Shown here in pieces: positions 1 through 9,473 of a stretch of 59,051 nucleotides of DNA. Origin of the DNA: Paracoccaceae bacterium (GTDB taxonomy: Bacteria; Pseudomonadota; Alphaproteobacteria; Rhodobacterales; Rhodobacteraceae); NCBI GenBank assembly GCA_002709405.1, contig PAQV01000018.1, forward strand, positions 1-59,051, read 5' to 3'. The translations under genes were made by a program, and so were the position numbers. The notes below the pieces were generated by a model. That model worked only from the letters and a program-made list of their open reading frames with translations, was not told where the DNA came from and made no database searches. How positions within the stretch are numbered: the stretch's first letter is position 1; every line of letters starts with the position of its first letter.

Positions 1-662
1 GCGATGGCCACCGAGGCCTCGCCGGTCGAGATCAGGTTCACCATTTCCGACCCGGTGTTGTAGTTCTTCACCGTGTTGGGCTTGAGCTCTTCGATCGCCG
101 CGAAGGCCGCGTCGGTGTCCTCGTAGGCGTCGACACCGGCGTGCTTGCCGGCCATGACGACGACCATCGGGCCGGCGGTGGTGGTGATGCCGGGCAGCGA
201 AACCGCGCCCGCAAGATCTTCGCGCCACAGGTCGCCCCACGAGGTGATCGGCTCGACCTTCTCGGCGTCATAGACGATGCCCGCGCGGCCGACGGCATAG
301 GCCGGGCCATAGGCGCCCTGCGGAGCCTGGGCGATGTCATAAAGCTCTTCGACATTGGGGATGCGCGACCGGTCCAGTTCCTGGAAGATGCCGCTTTCGA
401 TGCCCAGCTGGCTGTAGCTGTCGGTCAGGTAGATGACATCGACGCCCTTGCCGCCACGGGCGGTCAGCTTGCCCAGGCGGTCGGCGTTGTTGCCGGTCTC
501 GAAGACCACGTCGCAGCCGCACTTTTCCTTGAACGGCTCGATGATGTTCGCGTTCAGCTTGTCGCCGTTGTAGCCCCACCACGAGATGGTCAGCGTTTCG
601 GCCTGCGCGGCGGCGGCCGAGGCAAGCAGAGCGATCATCGAGATCTGCAAAGTGGTTTTCAT
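1..662 (-). CDS. ABC transporter substrate-binding protein, polyamine (PotD/PotF) type, 3' end beyond window
   Basis: Periplasmic solute-binding protein of an ABC importer. The ATG is at 662 and the frame stays open to base 1, so only about 220 N-terminal residues are present. The first 21 residues form a signal peptide (MKTTLQ, a hydrophobic stretch, then ASAAAAQA). The mature start, TLTISWWGYNGDKLN, is followed by GVDVIYLTDSYS and a GRAGIVYDAEKV stretch, the layout of the spermidine/putrescine-binding family (SBP_bac). It is transcribed away from the rut operon across a shared 357-bp gap. The substrate cannot be fixed from sequence; a polyamine is the family default, and a pyrimidine or other nitrogen compound is conceivable from the neighbours. 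Confidence 0.85.
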   Translation of the reverse strand, partial: MKTTLQISMIALLASAAAAQAETLTISWWGYNGDKLNANIIEPFKEKCGCDVVFETGNNADRLGKLTARGGKGVDVIYLTDSYSQLGIESGIFQELDRSRIPNVEELYDIAQAPQGAYGPAYAVGRAGIVYDAEKVEPITSWGDLWREDLAGAVSLPGITTTAGPMVVVMAGKHAGVDAYEDTDAAFAAIEELKPNTVKNYNTGSEMVNLISTGEASVAI

Positions 663-1019
663 GTGTGTCCCCCGGGGTCAGGATATGGGTCTTGGTTCTG
701 CGCCCGTTCATTTTCCGCAAGCGAAGGCAGAGGCAAGCCGCCGCCAGACTCATTGCGGTACAAACGATGCACGCGGGCACGATTAGCACAAAAAATGGGC
801 AGCGCGAAGCGATAGCCCGCCCCTGCCCCCCTGCTCTATCACTTCTTCGGGCGTGGCCGCTCAAAGCGTTTGCAAGCCGCCCATTGGCCGTGCGTCCTCG
901 ACGCCACCTGCCCAGCTTTTCACCGATCCGCCGCGCGATCCCGAAAAGCGCCGGTATTTCCTGTGTCCCGCTCCTGATTTTGACTAGTCGGTCAAAAAAC
1001 GCTTCCAAGGAGTTCACAC
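663..1019. other. 357-bp divergent intergenic region between the solute-binding gene and rutA
   Basis: No gene could be supported here; the open frames lack family resemblance. It must contain promoters for both flanking genes. The one clear element is the RutR-type palindrome at 980-995, followed by the rutA ribosome-binding site AAGGAG at 1007-1012. I see no convincing -35/-10 pair. Confidence 0.6.
980..995 (+). promoter_or_regulatory. Putative RutR operator upstream of rutA
   Basis: The sequence TTGACTAGTCGGTCAA lies 24 bp before the rutA start. RutR, the TetR-family pyrimidine sensor, is known to bind TTGACCANNTGGTCAA; the two TTGAC/GTCAA arms match exactly with the correct six-base centre. 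The symmetry extends to TTTTGAC/GTCAAAA. The close position suggests repression of rutA, relieved by uracil or thymine. No rutR gene is in the window. Confidence 0.8.
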
Positions 1020-2101
<1,082 letters not shown>

Positions 2102-2105
<4 letters not shown>

Positions 2106-2797
2106 AGACCGCAACCGCCGCGCCCGAGAACTTTGACTTCGACCCGTCCGATACCGCCCTGATCGTGGTGGACATGCAGAATGCCTATGCCTCGAAGAAG
2201 GGCTACCTGGACCTGGCGGGCTTTGACCTGTCGGGGGCCGAGGCCTGTATCGGCAACATCCAGACAGCCATCACCGCCTGCCGCGAGGCGGGCGTGCTGG
2301 TGACCTTCCTGCAGAACGGCTGGGACGCGGGCTATGTCGAGGCCGGAGGCCCGCTGTCGCCCAACCTGTCCAAGTCGAACGCCATGAAGACCATGCGCCG
2401 CAAGCCCGAGCTGATGGGCCAGCTGCTGGCCAAGGGCGGCTGGGATTACGACATCATCGACGACCTGTCGCCGAAGGACGGCGACCTGGTGATCCCCAAG
2501 CCGCGGTATTCGGGCTTCTTCAACTCGATGCTGGACAGCGCCCTGCGCTCGCGCGGGATCCGGCGGCTGGTCTTCACCGGCATCGCCACCAACGTCTGCG
2601 TCGAAAGCACCCTGCGCGACGCCTTCCACCTGGAATACCACTGCCTGATGCTGGACGACGCCACGCATCACGCCGGCCCCCAGTTCGTCCGCGATGCCGC
2701 CGTCTACAATGTCGCCACCTTCTTCGGATGGGTCGGCAGCACGGCGGATTTCTGCACCGCTCTTACCACGACCCAGAAGGACAGCATTGATGCCTAA
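2102..2797 (+). CDS. rutB: Ureidoacrylate amidohydrolase RutB
   Basis: Isochorismatase-like cysteine hydrolase (231 aa) that removes carbamate from the RutA product to give an aminoacrylate-type intermediate. Visible family features are the N-terminal [17 protein letters not shown] with its catalytic Asp, the central Lys region near [10 protein letters not shown], and [16 protein letters not shown] with the nucleophilic Cys. It is translationally coupled to rutA (4-bp overlap) and overlaps rutC by 8 bp. Confidence 0.95.
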
Positions 2798-3173
2798 GAC
2801 CCCCGTCATCCCCGAAGGCTCGGGAAAACCGCTTGCCCCCTACCTGCCCGGCGTCCTGGCCGACGGGGTGGTCTATGTCTCGGGCACCCTGCCCTTCGAC
2901 AAGAACAACGACGTCGTGCACGTGGGTGATGCCAAGGCCCAGACCAAGCACGTGCTGGAGATCATCAAGTCGGTGGTCGAAAAGGCCGGTGGCACGATGG
3001 ACGACGTGGTCATGAACCACATCTTCGTCACCGACTGGGCCAACTACGCCGCCGTGAACGAGGTCTATGCCGAGTACTTCCCCGGTGACAAACCCGCCCG
3101 CTATTGTATCCAGTGCGGCCTGGTGAAGCCCGACGCGCTGGTCGAAATCGCGACGGTCGCGGTCATCAAGTGA
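2790..3173 (+). CDS. rutC: RutC, RidA/YjgF-family 3-aminoacrylate-processing protein
   Basis: The start is the ATG at 2790 ([17 protein letters not shown]), giving 127 aa, the normal RidA-family size; an upstream in-frame ATG at 2694 lies inside rutB and was rejected. Family hallmarks are the [14 protein letters not shown] segment and the C-terminal [18 protein letters not shown] containing the conserved active-site Arg. RutC acts on the reactive aminoacrylate intermediate of uracil breakdown. Its stop TGA overlaps the rutD ATG (TGATG). Confidence 0.94.
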   Translation: MPKTPVIPEGSGKPLAPYLPGVLADGVVYVSGTLPFDKNNDVVHVGDAKAQTKHVLEIIKSVVEKAGGTMDDVVMNHIFVTDWANYAAVNEVYAEYFPGDKPARYCIQCGLVKPDALVEIATVAVIK

Positions 3174-3943
3174 TGCAGTTCAAACACCTCAGGTGCGGGC
3201 GCGAGGGCGCCCGTACTGTCGTTCTGTGCTCGGGGCTTGGCGGGGCGCAGGGCTATTGGACCCCGCATCTGGACGCCTGGTCGAAGGACTACGACCTGGT
3301 CCTGTACGACCAGCGTGGCACCGGCACCAACATGGAACCGCTGGGCCCCACGACGATTGCCGACATGGCCGATGACCTGCTGGAGGTCTGCGAGGCCGCC
3401 GGCGTCGACCGGTTCGACGTGATCGGCCATGCGCTTGGCGGGCTGGTGGGGTTCGACCTGGCCTGCCGGCCCGACTGCCGGATGGACCGGCTGGTGGCCA
3501 TCAACGCCTGGCCCGAAATCGACGCCCACACCGCGCGCTGCTTCGACATCCGCCTGGCCACCCTGGCAGGCCAGGGGCTGGAGGCCTTTGCCGCCCTGCA
3601 ACAGAACTTCCTTTATCCGCCGTTCTGGATCGCCGCCCATCCCGACCGGATCGCGGCCGAGGAAGCCCATGCCGTGGCCCATTTCCAGGGGGCGGACAAT
3701 GTCACCGCCCGCATCGGCGCCCTGCGCGGGTTCCGCCTTGGCGACTGGCCGGCCGAGGGGCCGAAGGTCCTGCTGATCGCCTCGACCGACGATGCGCTGG
3801 TCGACGTGGCCCAGTCCGAACGCCTGTCAAAGGCCATCCCGGGCGCAAAGCTGGTGATCTACTCGCAAGGCGGCCACGCCCTGAACATAACGCAGCAACA
3901 GCGGTTCGAGGCCGATGTCAGCGCCTTCCTGACCGCCGGCTGA
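3173..3943 (+). CDS. rutD: RutD, alpha/beta-hydrolase of pyrimidine degradation
   Basis: Alpha/beta-hydrolase of 256 aa starting at the coupled ATG at 3173 (MQFKHLRC). Visible features are the oxyanion region VLCSGLGGAQGYW, LYDQRGTGTN, the nucleophile-elbow region DVIGHALGGLVGFDLA, and a C-terminal YSQGGHALNI with the catalytic His. The elbow reads G-H-A-L-G-G, so the usual Ser is replaced by Ala; this deserves comparison with other RutD proteins. RutD is thought to speed turnover of aminoacrylate to malonic semialdehyde. It ends the canonical rut block; rutE, rutF and rutG do not follow. Confidence 0.88.
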   Translation: MQFKHLRCGREGARTVVLCSGLGGAQGYWTPHLDAWSKDYDLVLYDQRGTGTNMEPLGPTTIADMADDLLEVCEAAGVDRFDVIGHALGGLVGFDLACRPDCRMDRLVAINAWPEIDAHTARCFDIRLATLAGQGLEAFAALQQNFLYPPFWIAAHPDRIAAEEAHAVAHFQGADNVTARIGALRGFRLGDWPAEGPKVLLIASTDDALVDVAQSERLSKAIPGAKLVIYSQGGHALNITQQQRFEADVSAFLTAG

Positions 3944-3978
3944 CGCGCAATGCACCCGGGGATGCCCAAGGAGAGACC

Positions 3979-4590
3979 ATGAAGATCCAGCCCACCGACG
4001 TGTTCATCGTGGTCGACGTGCAGACCGATTTCGTCAGCGGATCCCTGGCCATCCCCGGAGCTGACGCGATCATCGACCCGATCAATGCCACCGCCGCCCT
4101 GTTCGACCACATCGTCGTGGCGACCGACTGGCACCCGGCCGACCATGTCTCGTTCGCCAGCACTCATGGCAAGGCCCGGGGCGAGGTCATCGACACGCCC
4201 TATGGGCCCCAAGGCGTGCATGCCGATCATTGCGTGCAGGGCACCCCGGGCGCGGAACTGGACCCCAGGCTGAACCTGACCCGGGCGGAACTGATCCTGC
4301 GCAAGGGCTATCGCCGCGACGTGGACAGCTACAGCGCCTTTCGCGAAAACGACGGGGCGACCACGGGGCTTGGGGCCTACCTGCACGCGCGGGGCTTTGA
4401 ACGGGTCTTCTGCGCGGGGCTGGCCCGGTATGTCTGCGTCCTGCAAACCGCCCTTGGCGCCGCCGCCGACGGGTTCGAAAGCTATGTCCTGCGCGATGCC
4501 TCGGCCGGAGACCGCGACGTCGAGGAAAACGACCGCAAGGCGGCAGACGCCGGGGTGCGCTGGATAAACACCTCTGACCTGACCGCCTGA
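3979..4590 (+). CDS. Nicotinamidase/pyrazinamidase-like amidohydrolase
   Basis: PncA-type isochorismatase-fold hydrolase of 203 aa. The catalytic triad of the family is visible: Asp13 in VVDVQTDF, Lys109 in LRKGY and Cys153 in GLARYVCV. Metal ligands fit Asp50, His52 and His56 in TDWHPADHVSF, and HCVQGTPGAEL is the usual signature. GGAGAG lies upstream of the ATG. It sits 35 bp after rutD in the same direction and may be co-transcribed. The GLARYVCV motif differs from the common GLATDYCV, so a ring-opened pyrimidine or another amide is possible as substrate. Confidence 0.8.
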   Translation: MKIQPTDVFIVVDVQTDFVSGSLAIPGADAIIDPINATAALFDHIVVATDWHPADHVSFASTHGKARGEVIDTPYGPQGVHADHCVQGTPGAELDPRLNLTRAELILRKGYRRDVDSYSAFRENDGATTGLGAYLHARGFERVFCAGLARYVCVLQTALGAAADGFESYVLRDASAGDRDVEENDRKAADAGVRWINTSDLTA

Positions 4591-4625
4591 CCGCCCTCCC
4601 CCAAGGCCCAACGCAGGAGCGCCCC

Positions 4626-5369
4626 TTGAACCGACACAGCTTGCGCCAGACCTTCGGCACTACGGGCCCGGTGGTGACCCCGGTGATCCACGTGCTGGAC
4701 ACGGACCAGGCCCTGCGCAACCTCGACGTGGTAGCGGCGGCCGGGTGCCCCGGAGCCTTCCTGATCAACCACGACTTCCCGATGGAGCCCTTCCTGCCGA
4801 TCCTGGCCGAGATCCGCGCCGCCCGGCCCTCGGCCTGGCTGGGGGTGAATTTCCTGGCCCAGACCGGAGCGGTGGCCTTTCCGGTGCTGGCCGATCTGGC
4901 CCGCGCGGGCTGCCGGATCGACGCCTACTGGGCAGATGACGCACGCATTGACGAGCGCGAAGCAACCCAGGCCGAGGCCGACGAGATCTCGGGCATCCGC
5001 GCCGCCTGCGGCTGGCAGGGGCTGTACCTGGGCGGGGTGGCCTTCAAGAAACAGCGCCCGGTCGACCCTGACGACTACGCCTGCGCGGCGGCCAGGGCGG
5101 CGCCCTGCATGGATGTCGTGATGACCTCTGGCATCGCCACGGGGCACGAGGCCGACCTGGACAAGATCGCCACCTTCCGCGCGGCCCTTGGCGAGGCGGC
5201 GCTGGGGCTGGCATCGGGGATCACGCCCGAGAATGCCGGGCGCTACGCCGCGGACGTCGACATCTTCCTCGTCGCCACGGGCATCAATTTCGACGGCGAT
5301 TTCTACAACATCGACCCGGCCCGGCTGGATGCCCTGCTGGCCGTGACCGCCATGGGAGCTTCCGCATGA
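4626..5369 (+). CDS. BtpA-like TIM-barrel protein, function unknown
   Basis: A 247-aa protein using a TTG start at 4626 with GGAG just upstream; no better in-frame start keeps the N-terminus. The segments AWLGVNFLAQTG, VVMTSGIATGHEADLDKI and GLASGITPENAGRYA, then VDIFLVATGIN, have the strand-end loops of a TIM barrel and resemble the BtpA/SgcQ family. A phosphate-binding role of the SGITPEN loop is inferred. The 3' end overlaps the next gene by 4 bp, tying it to a phosphoribosyltransferase and suggesting a nucleobase or nucleotide substrate. Exact function not recognised. Confidence 0.6.
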   Translation: MNRHSLRQTFGTTGPVVTPVIHVLDTDQALRNLDVVAAAGCPGAFLINHDFPMEPFLPILAEIRAARPSAWLGVNFLAQTGAVAFPVLADLARAGCRIDAYWADDARIDEREATQAEADEISGIRAACGWQGLYLGGVAFKKQRPVDPDDYACAAARAAPCMDVVMTSGIATGHEADLDKIATFRAALGEAALGLASGITPENAGRYAADVDIFLVATGINFDGDFYNIDPARLDALLAVTAMGASA

Positions 5370-6007
5370 AAGATCCGAAAGGCCCCCGCGACAACCGCTG
5401 GTACCTGTCGCTGATGTCGCCCAACACCAAGGGTCCGCAATTCGCCTGGCTGGACCCGACCTCGATCTACATCAACGCGGCGGCATTCAACGACCTGCTG
5501 GATGACCTCTGCGCGGACCTGGACCCGAACGAGATCGACGTGGTCGCGGGACTGGATGCCATGGGCTTCGTGCTGGGCGCGGCCATCGCCGCCCGGCTGA
5601 ACCGGGGTTTTCTGCCGATCCGCAAGGCGGGCAAGCTGTGCGTCGACACCGACAAGGTCAGCTTTTCCAACTATTCCGGGCGCACCCAGGACATGGAAAT
5701 GCGCACGCCGGCCTTTGCCCCCGGCACCCGCGTGCTGCTGGTCGATCAATGGGTCGAAACCGGGGGCACGATGGATGGCGCCATCCGCCTGGTCGAACGG
5801 CAGGCAGGCCAGGTCGCCGGGATCGCCACCATCACCATGGAGGAAAACCCCCGGACGGACGCCTATCGGCAGGCCTACAAGGTGGTCTCGGCCGTGCTGC
5901 CCGGCACGCCGTGGCAGGTGCAGGCCAATGCGCAGCGGCTGGCCAGCTTCGATACCTACAAGGCGGAACGCACCTTTCCCACCGCCGGGCGCTCGCCCGC
6001 TCCGTAG
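5366..6007 (+). CDS. Type I phosphoribosyltransferase (adenine phosphoribosyltransferase-like)
   Basis: A 213-aa protein with the PRPP-binding motif VLLVDQWVETGGTM around residues 125-138 and the upstream VVAGLDAMGFVLGAAIAARLNRGFLPIRK segment typical of APRT-type enzymes. The reaction would be base plus PRPP to nucleotide plus pyrophosphate. The N-terminus (RDNRWYLSLMSPNTKGP) is unlike housekeeping Apt. Overlap with the upstream BtpA-like gene by 4 bp indicates coupled translation. The substrate base is unknown; the rut context hints at a pyrimidine or nicotinamide-derived base. Confidence 0.75.
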   Translation: MKDPKGPRDNRWYLSLMSPNTKGPQFAWLDPTSIYINAAAFNDLLDDLCADLDPNEIDVVAGLDAMGFVLGAAIAARLNRGFLPIRKAGKLCVDTDKVSFSNYSGRTQDMEMRTPAFAPGTRVLLVDQWVETGGTMDGAIRLVERQAGQVAGIATITMEENPRTDAYRQAYKVVSAVLPGTPWQVQANAQRLASFDTYKAERTFPTAGRSPAP

Positions 6008-6066
6008 GCACATTGCGGGCAAAAGCCTGGCCACATCCCGCCGGGCCCTAGTAAAACAGTCGGATT

Positions 6067-6080
6067 TTGATTCAGATCAT
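6067..6080 (+). promoter_or_regulatory. FNR/FnrL-type binding site
   Basis: TTGATTCAGATCAT matches the FNR consensus TTGAT-N4-ATCAA at nine of ten defined positions. It lies 54 bp before the start of a di-haem cytochrome c peroxidase gene, a class commonly induced by FNR proteins at low oxygen. Inference from the consensus only. Confidence 0.65.
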
Positions 6081-6134
6081 GGTCGCAGGGGCCCCCGGGG
6101 CCATCAGACTGGGCCACCCCAACCGAGAGCCGCC

Positions 6135-7286
6135 ATGCCCCGTCCCGTCCTGTCCATCGCCCTCGCGGCCCTGTGCCTGTCCGCCCTGCCCCTGCTGCCG
6201 CGCGCCCTTGATGGCAGCAGCCCCGTGCCAGACACGGCCGAGGCCCTGGGCGAACGGCTGTTCTTCGACACCAACCTGTCGGCCAACCGCACCCAGTCCT
6301 GCGCCAGCTGCCACGATCCCGCCCGCGCCTTTTCCGACCCCCGGGGCATGGCCTCGCCCGGGGACGACGGCCTGTCCATGGGCGACCGCAACGCGCCGAC
6401 GGCCACCTATGCCGCCCTGACCCCGGCCTTTGGGCGCAATGACGAGGGCGCCTGGATCGGCGGCCAGTTCCACGATGGCCGGGCCGCGACGCTGGCCGAC
6501 CAGGCCGCCGGGCCGCTGGTCAACCCGATCGAAATGGGCATGCCCGATGAGGCCGCCGTCATCGCCCGCCTGCGCGAGGATCCGGTCTATGAACAGGCCT
6601 TCGCGGCGCTTTACGGCGAGGGCATCCTGGACGACGTGCCCGGGGCCTATGCGGCCATGACCGGGGCCATCGCGGCCTTTGAAGGCACCGATACCTTCGC
6701 CCCCTTCGACAGCCGCTACGACCGCTTCCTGCGCGGCGAAATCGATTTGACCGACGAAGAGGAGCTTGGCCGCGTGCTGTTCTTCTCGGCCCAGTTCACC
6801 AACTGCGCGTCCTGCCACCAGCTGTCGACCCGCCCGACCTATGACCGCGAGACCTTCACCGATTACAGCTACCACAACATCGGCACGCCCGAGAACCACG
6901 ACCTGCGGGCCATGAACGGGGTTGCTCCGGGCACGATCGACGCGGGCCTTCTGGACAATCCGCAGGTCGACGACCCGGCTCAGAGGGGCAAGTTCCGCAC
7001 GCCCACCCTGCGCAACGTGGCCGTGACCGGGCCCTACATGCACAACGGCGTCTTCGACGACCTGCGCACGGTCATCCTGTTCTACAACACCTACAACACC
7101 CGGTCCGAGGCCCGCATGATCAACCCCGAAACCGGCGCCCGGTTCGGCCCGGCCCCGGTGCCCGACACGGTGTCCCTGGACCTGCTCAAGGAAGGCCCGG
7201 CCCTGGACGACCGGCGCATCGACGCGCTGGTGGCCTTTCTGAAAACGCTGACCGACGCCCGATACGAGGACCTGTCGGACGACTGA
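6135..7286 (+). CDS. Di-haem cytochrome c peroxidase (CcpA/MauG family)
   Basis: Periplasmic peroxidase of 383 aa; start ATG at 6135 chosen because it begins a signal peptide (MPRPVLSIAL followed by a hydrophobic stretch), whereas the open frame extends 140 codons further upstream without family resemblance. Two c-type haem motifs are present, CASCH at residues 56-60 and CASCH at 224-228, together with DGRAATL and PYMHNGVFD, typical of bacterial CCP. It would reduce hydrogen peroxide with electrons from a small cytochrome or cupredoxin. An FNR-type box precedes it, and the strand is shared with the lipid genes downstream. Confidence 0.92.
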   Translation: MPRPVLSIALAALCLSALPLLPRALDGSSPVPDTAEALGERLFFDTNLSANRTQSCASCHDPARAFSDPRGMASPGDDGLSMGDRNAPTATYAALTPAFGRNDEGAWIGGQFHDGRAATLADQAAGPLVNPIEMGMPDEAAVIARLREDPVYEQAFAALYGEGILDDVPGAYAAMTGAIAAFEGTDTFAPFDSRYDRFLRGEIDLTDEEELGRVLFFSAQFTNCASCHQLSTRPTYDRETFTDYSYHNIGTPENHDLRAMNGVAPGTIDAGLLDNPQVDDPAQRGKFRTPTLRNVAVTGPYMHNGVFDDLRTVILFYNTYNTRSEARMINPETGARFGPAPVPDTVSLDLLKEGPALDDRRIDALVAFLKTLTDARYEDLSDD

Positions 7287-7318
7287 CACCGCCCACGCCC
7301 CTGTACGGCCCGGCCGCG

Positions 7319-7358
7319 TTGTCACATCTCCTTAGCATCTTTGTCATGCCCCTGTGAC
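7319..7358 (+). promoter_or_regulatory. Pho-box-like repeat (PhoB site) at the start of the lipid-remodelling operon
   Basis: TTGTCAT at 7341-7347 and CTGTGAC at 7352-7358 are spaced 11 bp apart, as in the PhoB consensus CTGTCAT-N4-CTGTCAT; a third copy, TTGTCAC, lies exactly two repeat lengths upstream at 7319-7325. The last repeat overlaps the GTG at 7354, which weakens that codon as the true start of the next gene. Confidence 0.6.
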
Positions 7359-8232
7359 GGCCACGTCATATGCCCCGCCGAAACTTGGCGGGAACCATCG
7401 GGCGGACAAGCGGGTGTACCACAGAACCATATTCCTGTCGGACCTTCACCTGGGCACGCGGGGGTGCCAGGCGGACCTGCTGCTTGATTTCCTGGCCCGC
7501 TACGATCCCGACACGATCTACCTGGTCGGAGACATCTTCGACGGCTGGCGCATGCGCCGGGGCTGGCACTGGCCGCAAAGCCACAACGACGTGGTGCAGA
7601 CCCTGCTGGACAAGGCCCGCCAGGGCACGCGGATCATCTTCATCCCCGGCAATCACGACGAGGTCATGCGCGACTATTTCGGCACCCATTTCGGCGGCAT
7701 CGAAGTGGTCCCCCAGGCCGATTTCACCGCGCTCGACGGCAAGCGCTACCTGGTGACCCACGGCGACCAGTTCGACGTCATCGTCATGAACGCCCGCTGG
7801 CTGGCCCTGCTGGGCGACCGGGCCTACGAGTTCCTGATCTGGTGCAACCCCCGCATCAACCGCATCCGCCGGTTGTGGAGCAACCGCTACTGGTCGCTGT
7901 CCAAGTGGGCCAAGCAGCAGGTCAAGCAGGCGGTAAACTTCATCGGCCAATACGAAGAGGTGCTGGCCGACGATGCCCGCCGGGGCAAGTACGACGGGGT
8001 AATCTGCGGCCACATCCATCATGCCAACATCCGCATGATCGACGAGATCCTCTACGTCAACACCGGAGACTGGGTCGAAAGCTGCACCGCCATCGTCGAA
8101 GAGCCCGACGGCGCCTTGCGCCTGATCGACTGGGAAGCGGCCATGGCCCGCAAGCGGATGCTGGCCCGGCGCATGGCGCGCAAGAAGTCCGGACGGACGA
8201 AGGAACCGCTCGCCCTGCCCCCGGCGGAATGA
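7354..8232 (+). CDS. plcP: PlcP-type phospholipase C (calcineurin-like metallophosphoesterase)
   Basis: LpxH-related metallophosphoesterase of 292 aa from the GTG at 7354; an in-frame GTG at 7414 (272 aa) may be the real start because the Pho-box repeat covers the first. Metal-binding motifs are DLH at 30-32, GDIFD at 59-63, GNHDE at 99-103, THGDQFD and CGHIHH. PlcP cleaves phospholipids to diacylglycerol during phosphate starvation. The genes for converting diacylglycerol to a betaine lipid follow directly (gap 10 bp), which favours PlcP over a lipid A role. UDP-diacylglucosamine hydrolase is the alternative. Confidence 0.82.
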   Translation: MTATSYAPPKLGGNHRADKRVYHRTIFLSDLHLGTRGCQADLLLDFLARYDPDTIYLVGDIFDGWRMRRGWHWPQSHNDVVQTLLDKARQGTRIIFIPGNHDEVMRDYFGTHFGGIEVVPQADFTALDGKRYLVTHGDQFDVIVMNARWLALLGDRAYEFLIWCNPRINRIRRLWSNRYWSLSKWAKQQVKQAVNFIGQYEEVLADDARRGKYDGVICGHIHHANIRMIDEILYVNTGDWVESCTAIVEEPDGALRLIDWEAAMARKRMLARRMARKKSGRTKEPLALPPAE

Positions 8233-8242
8233 AAGGCACCAC

Positions 8243-9469
8243 ATGACACATGCGAAAACCGTTCGGACGCGCATCGACGCGGCCGTAAACCAGAACGCCG
8301 CGCTCAGTTCCGAAGGCGCGCTGGAGCGCCTCTTCGGCCGGTTCTTCCAGGGCCTGGTCTATGCCCAGATCTGGGAGGACCCGGTGGCCGACATGACCGC
8401 CCTGGACCTTGGCCCGGGCGACAACGTGGTCTGCATCGCTTCGGGCGGGTGCAACGTGCTGTCCTACCTGACGGCGGATCCGGCTTCGGTCACGGCGGTG
8501 GACCTGTCGCCCGCCCACGTGGCGGTCAACCGGCTGAAGCTGGCCGCCGCCCGGCACCTGCCCGGCCATTCCGCCTTTTACGACATGTTCGGCCATGCCG
8601 ACCGGGTGGAAAACGTCGTGCGCTTCAACGCCTATATCGCCCCCCACCTGGACGCGACGACCCGCGACTGGTGGCTGGGCCGCACGCTTTACGGCCGCCG
8701 GATCGACTACCTGGCCCGTGGCTTTTACCGCTACGGGCTGCTGGGGCATTTCATCTGGGCGGCACAGCTGGTGTCGCGCCTCGGCGGAGTGGATTTCGCG
8801 CCGCTGCTGCAGGCCCGCTCGCTGGACGAGCAGCAAGCCTTTTTCGACACCCGCATCGCCCCCTTGTTTGACACCCGCACCGTACGTCTGCTGGCCCGCC
8901 AGCGGGCCTCGCTGTTCGGGCTGGGCATTCCGCCGGCGCAATACGACAAGCTGGCCGCCGATGGTGGCGGAGACATCATCCCCGTCCTGCGCGAGCGCAC
9001 GCGCAAGCTGTTCTGTGATTTCCCCATAAGCGACAACTACTTCGCCTGGCAGGCCGCCGGGCGCGGCTATGCCCCTTCGGGCGACGGGCCGTTGCCGCCC
9101 TACCTGGAACAGCGCCACTTTGCCAAGGTCCGGGCCAATGCCGGACGGGTGAGCGTGCTGAACCGCTCGATCACCGACCTGCTGGCCGAGGCACCCAGCG
9201 GATCCCGCGACGTCTATGTCCTGCTGGATGCCCAGGACTGGATGACCGACGCCCAGCTGAACGCGCTCTGGTCCCAGATCACCCGCACCGCCGCACCCGG
9301 CGCGCGGGTCCTGTTCCGCACCGGAGGCACGCCCGACATCCTGCCCGGCCGGGTCAACGATGACCTTCTGGGGCGCTGGCGCTATGATGGCAAGGCCTCG
9401 GCCCAGGCCACGGCGGCGGACCGCTCGGCCATTTACGGGGCGGTGCATTTTTACCGGTTCGAAGGCTGA
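8243..9469 (+). CDS. btaA: BtaA, S-adenosylmethionine:diacylglycerol 3-amino-3-carboxypropyltransferase
   Basis: A 408-aa DUF3419 protein that transfers the aminocarboxypropyl group of AdoMet to diacylglycerol, the first step to the phosphorus-free betaine lipid DGTS. Typical BtaA segments are VYAQIWEDPVADMTAL, the nucleotide-binding loop CIASGGCNVLSYL and VTAVDLSPAHVAVNRLK. It lies between a phospholipase C that would supply diacylglycerol and the N-methyltransferase BtaB. Pho control is inferred from the box upstream of plcP. Confidence 0.93.
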   Translation: MTHAKTVRTRIDAAVNQNAALSSEGALERLFGRFFQGLVYAQIWEDPVADMTALDLGPGDNVVCIASGGCNVLSYLTADPASVTAVDLSPAHVAVNRLKLAAARHLPGHSAFYDMFGHADRVENVVRFNAYIAPHLDATTRDWWLGRTLYGRRIDYLARGFYRYGLLGHFIWAAQLVSRLGGVDFAPLLQARSLDEQQAFFDTRIAPLFDTRTVRLLARQRASLFGLGIPPAQYDKLAADGGGDIIPVLRERTRKLFCDFPISDNYFAWQAAGRGYAPSGDGPLPPYLEQRHFAKVRANAGRVSVLNRSITDLLAEAPSGSRDVYVLLDAQDWMTDAQLNALWSQITRTAAPGARVLFRTGGTPDILPGRVNDDLLGRWRYDGKASAQATAADRSAIYGAVHFYRFEG

Positions 9470-9473
9470 TCCG

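Noticed and set aside
5715-6134. 140-codon upstream extension of the peroxidase gene
   Set aside because: It overlaps the phosphoribosyltransferase gene in another frame, while the ATG at 6135 starts a clear signal peptide.
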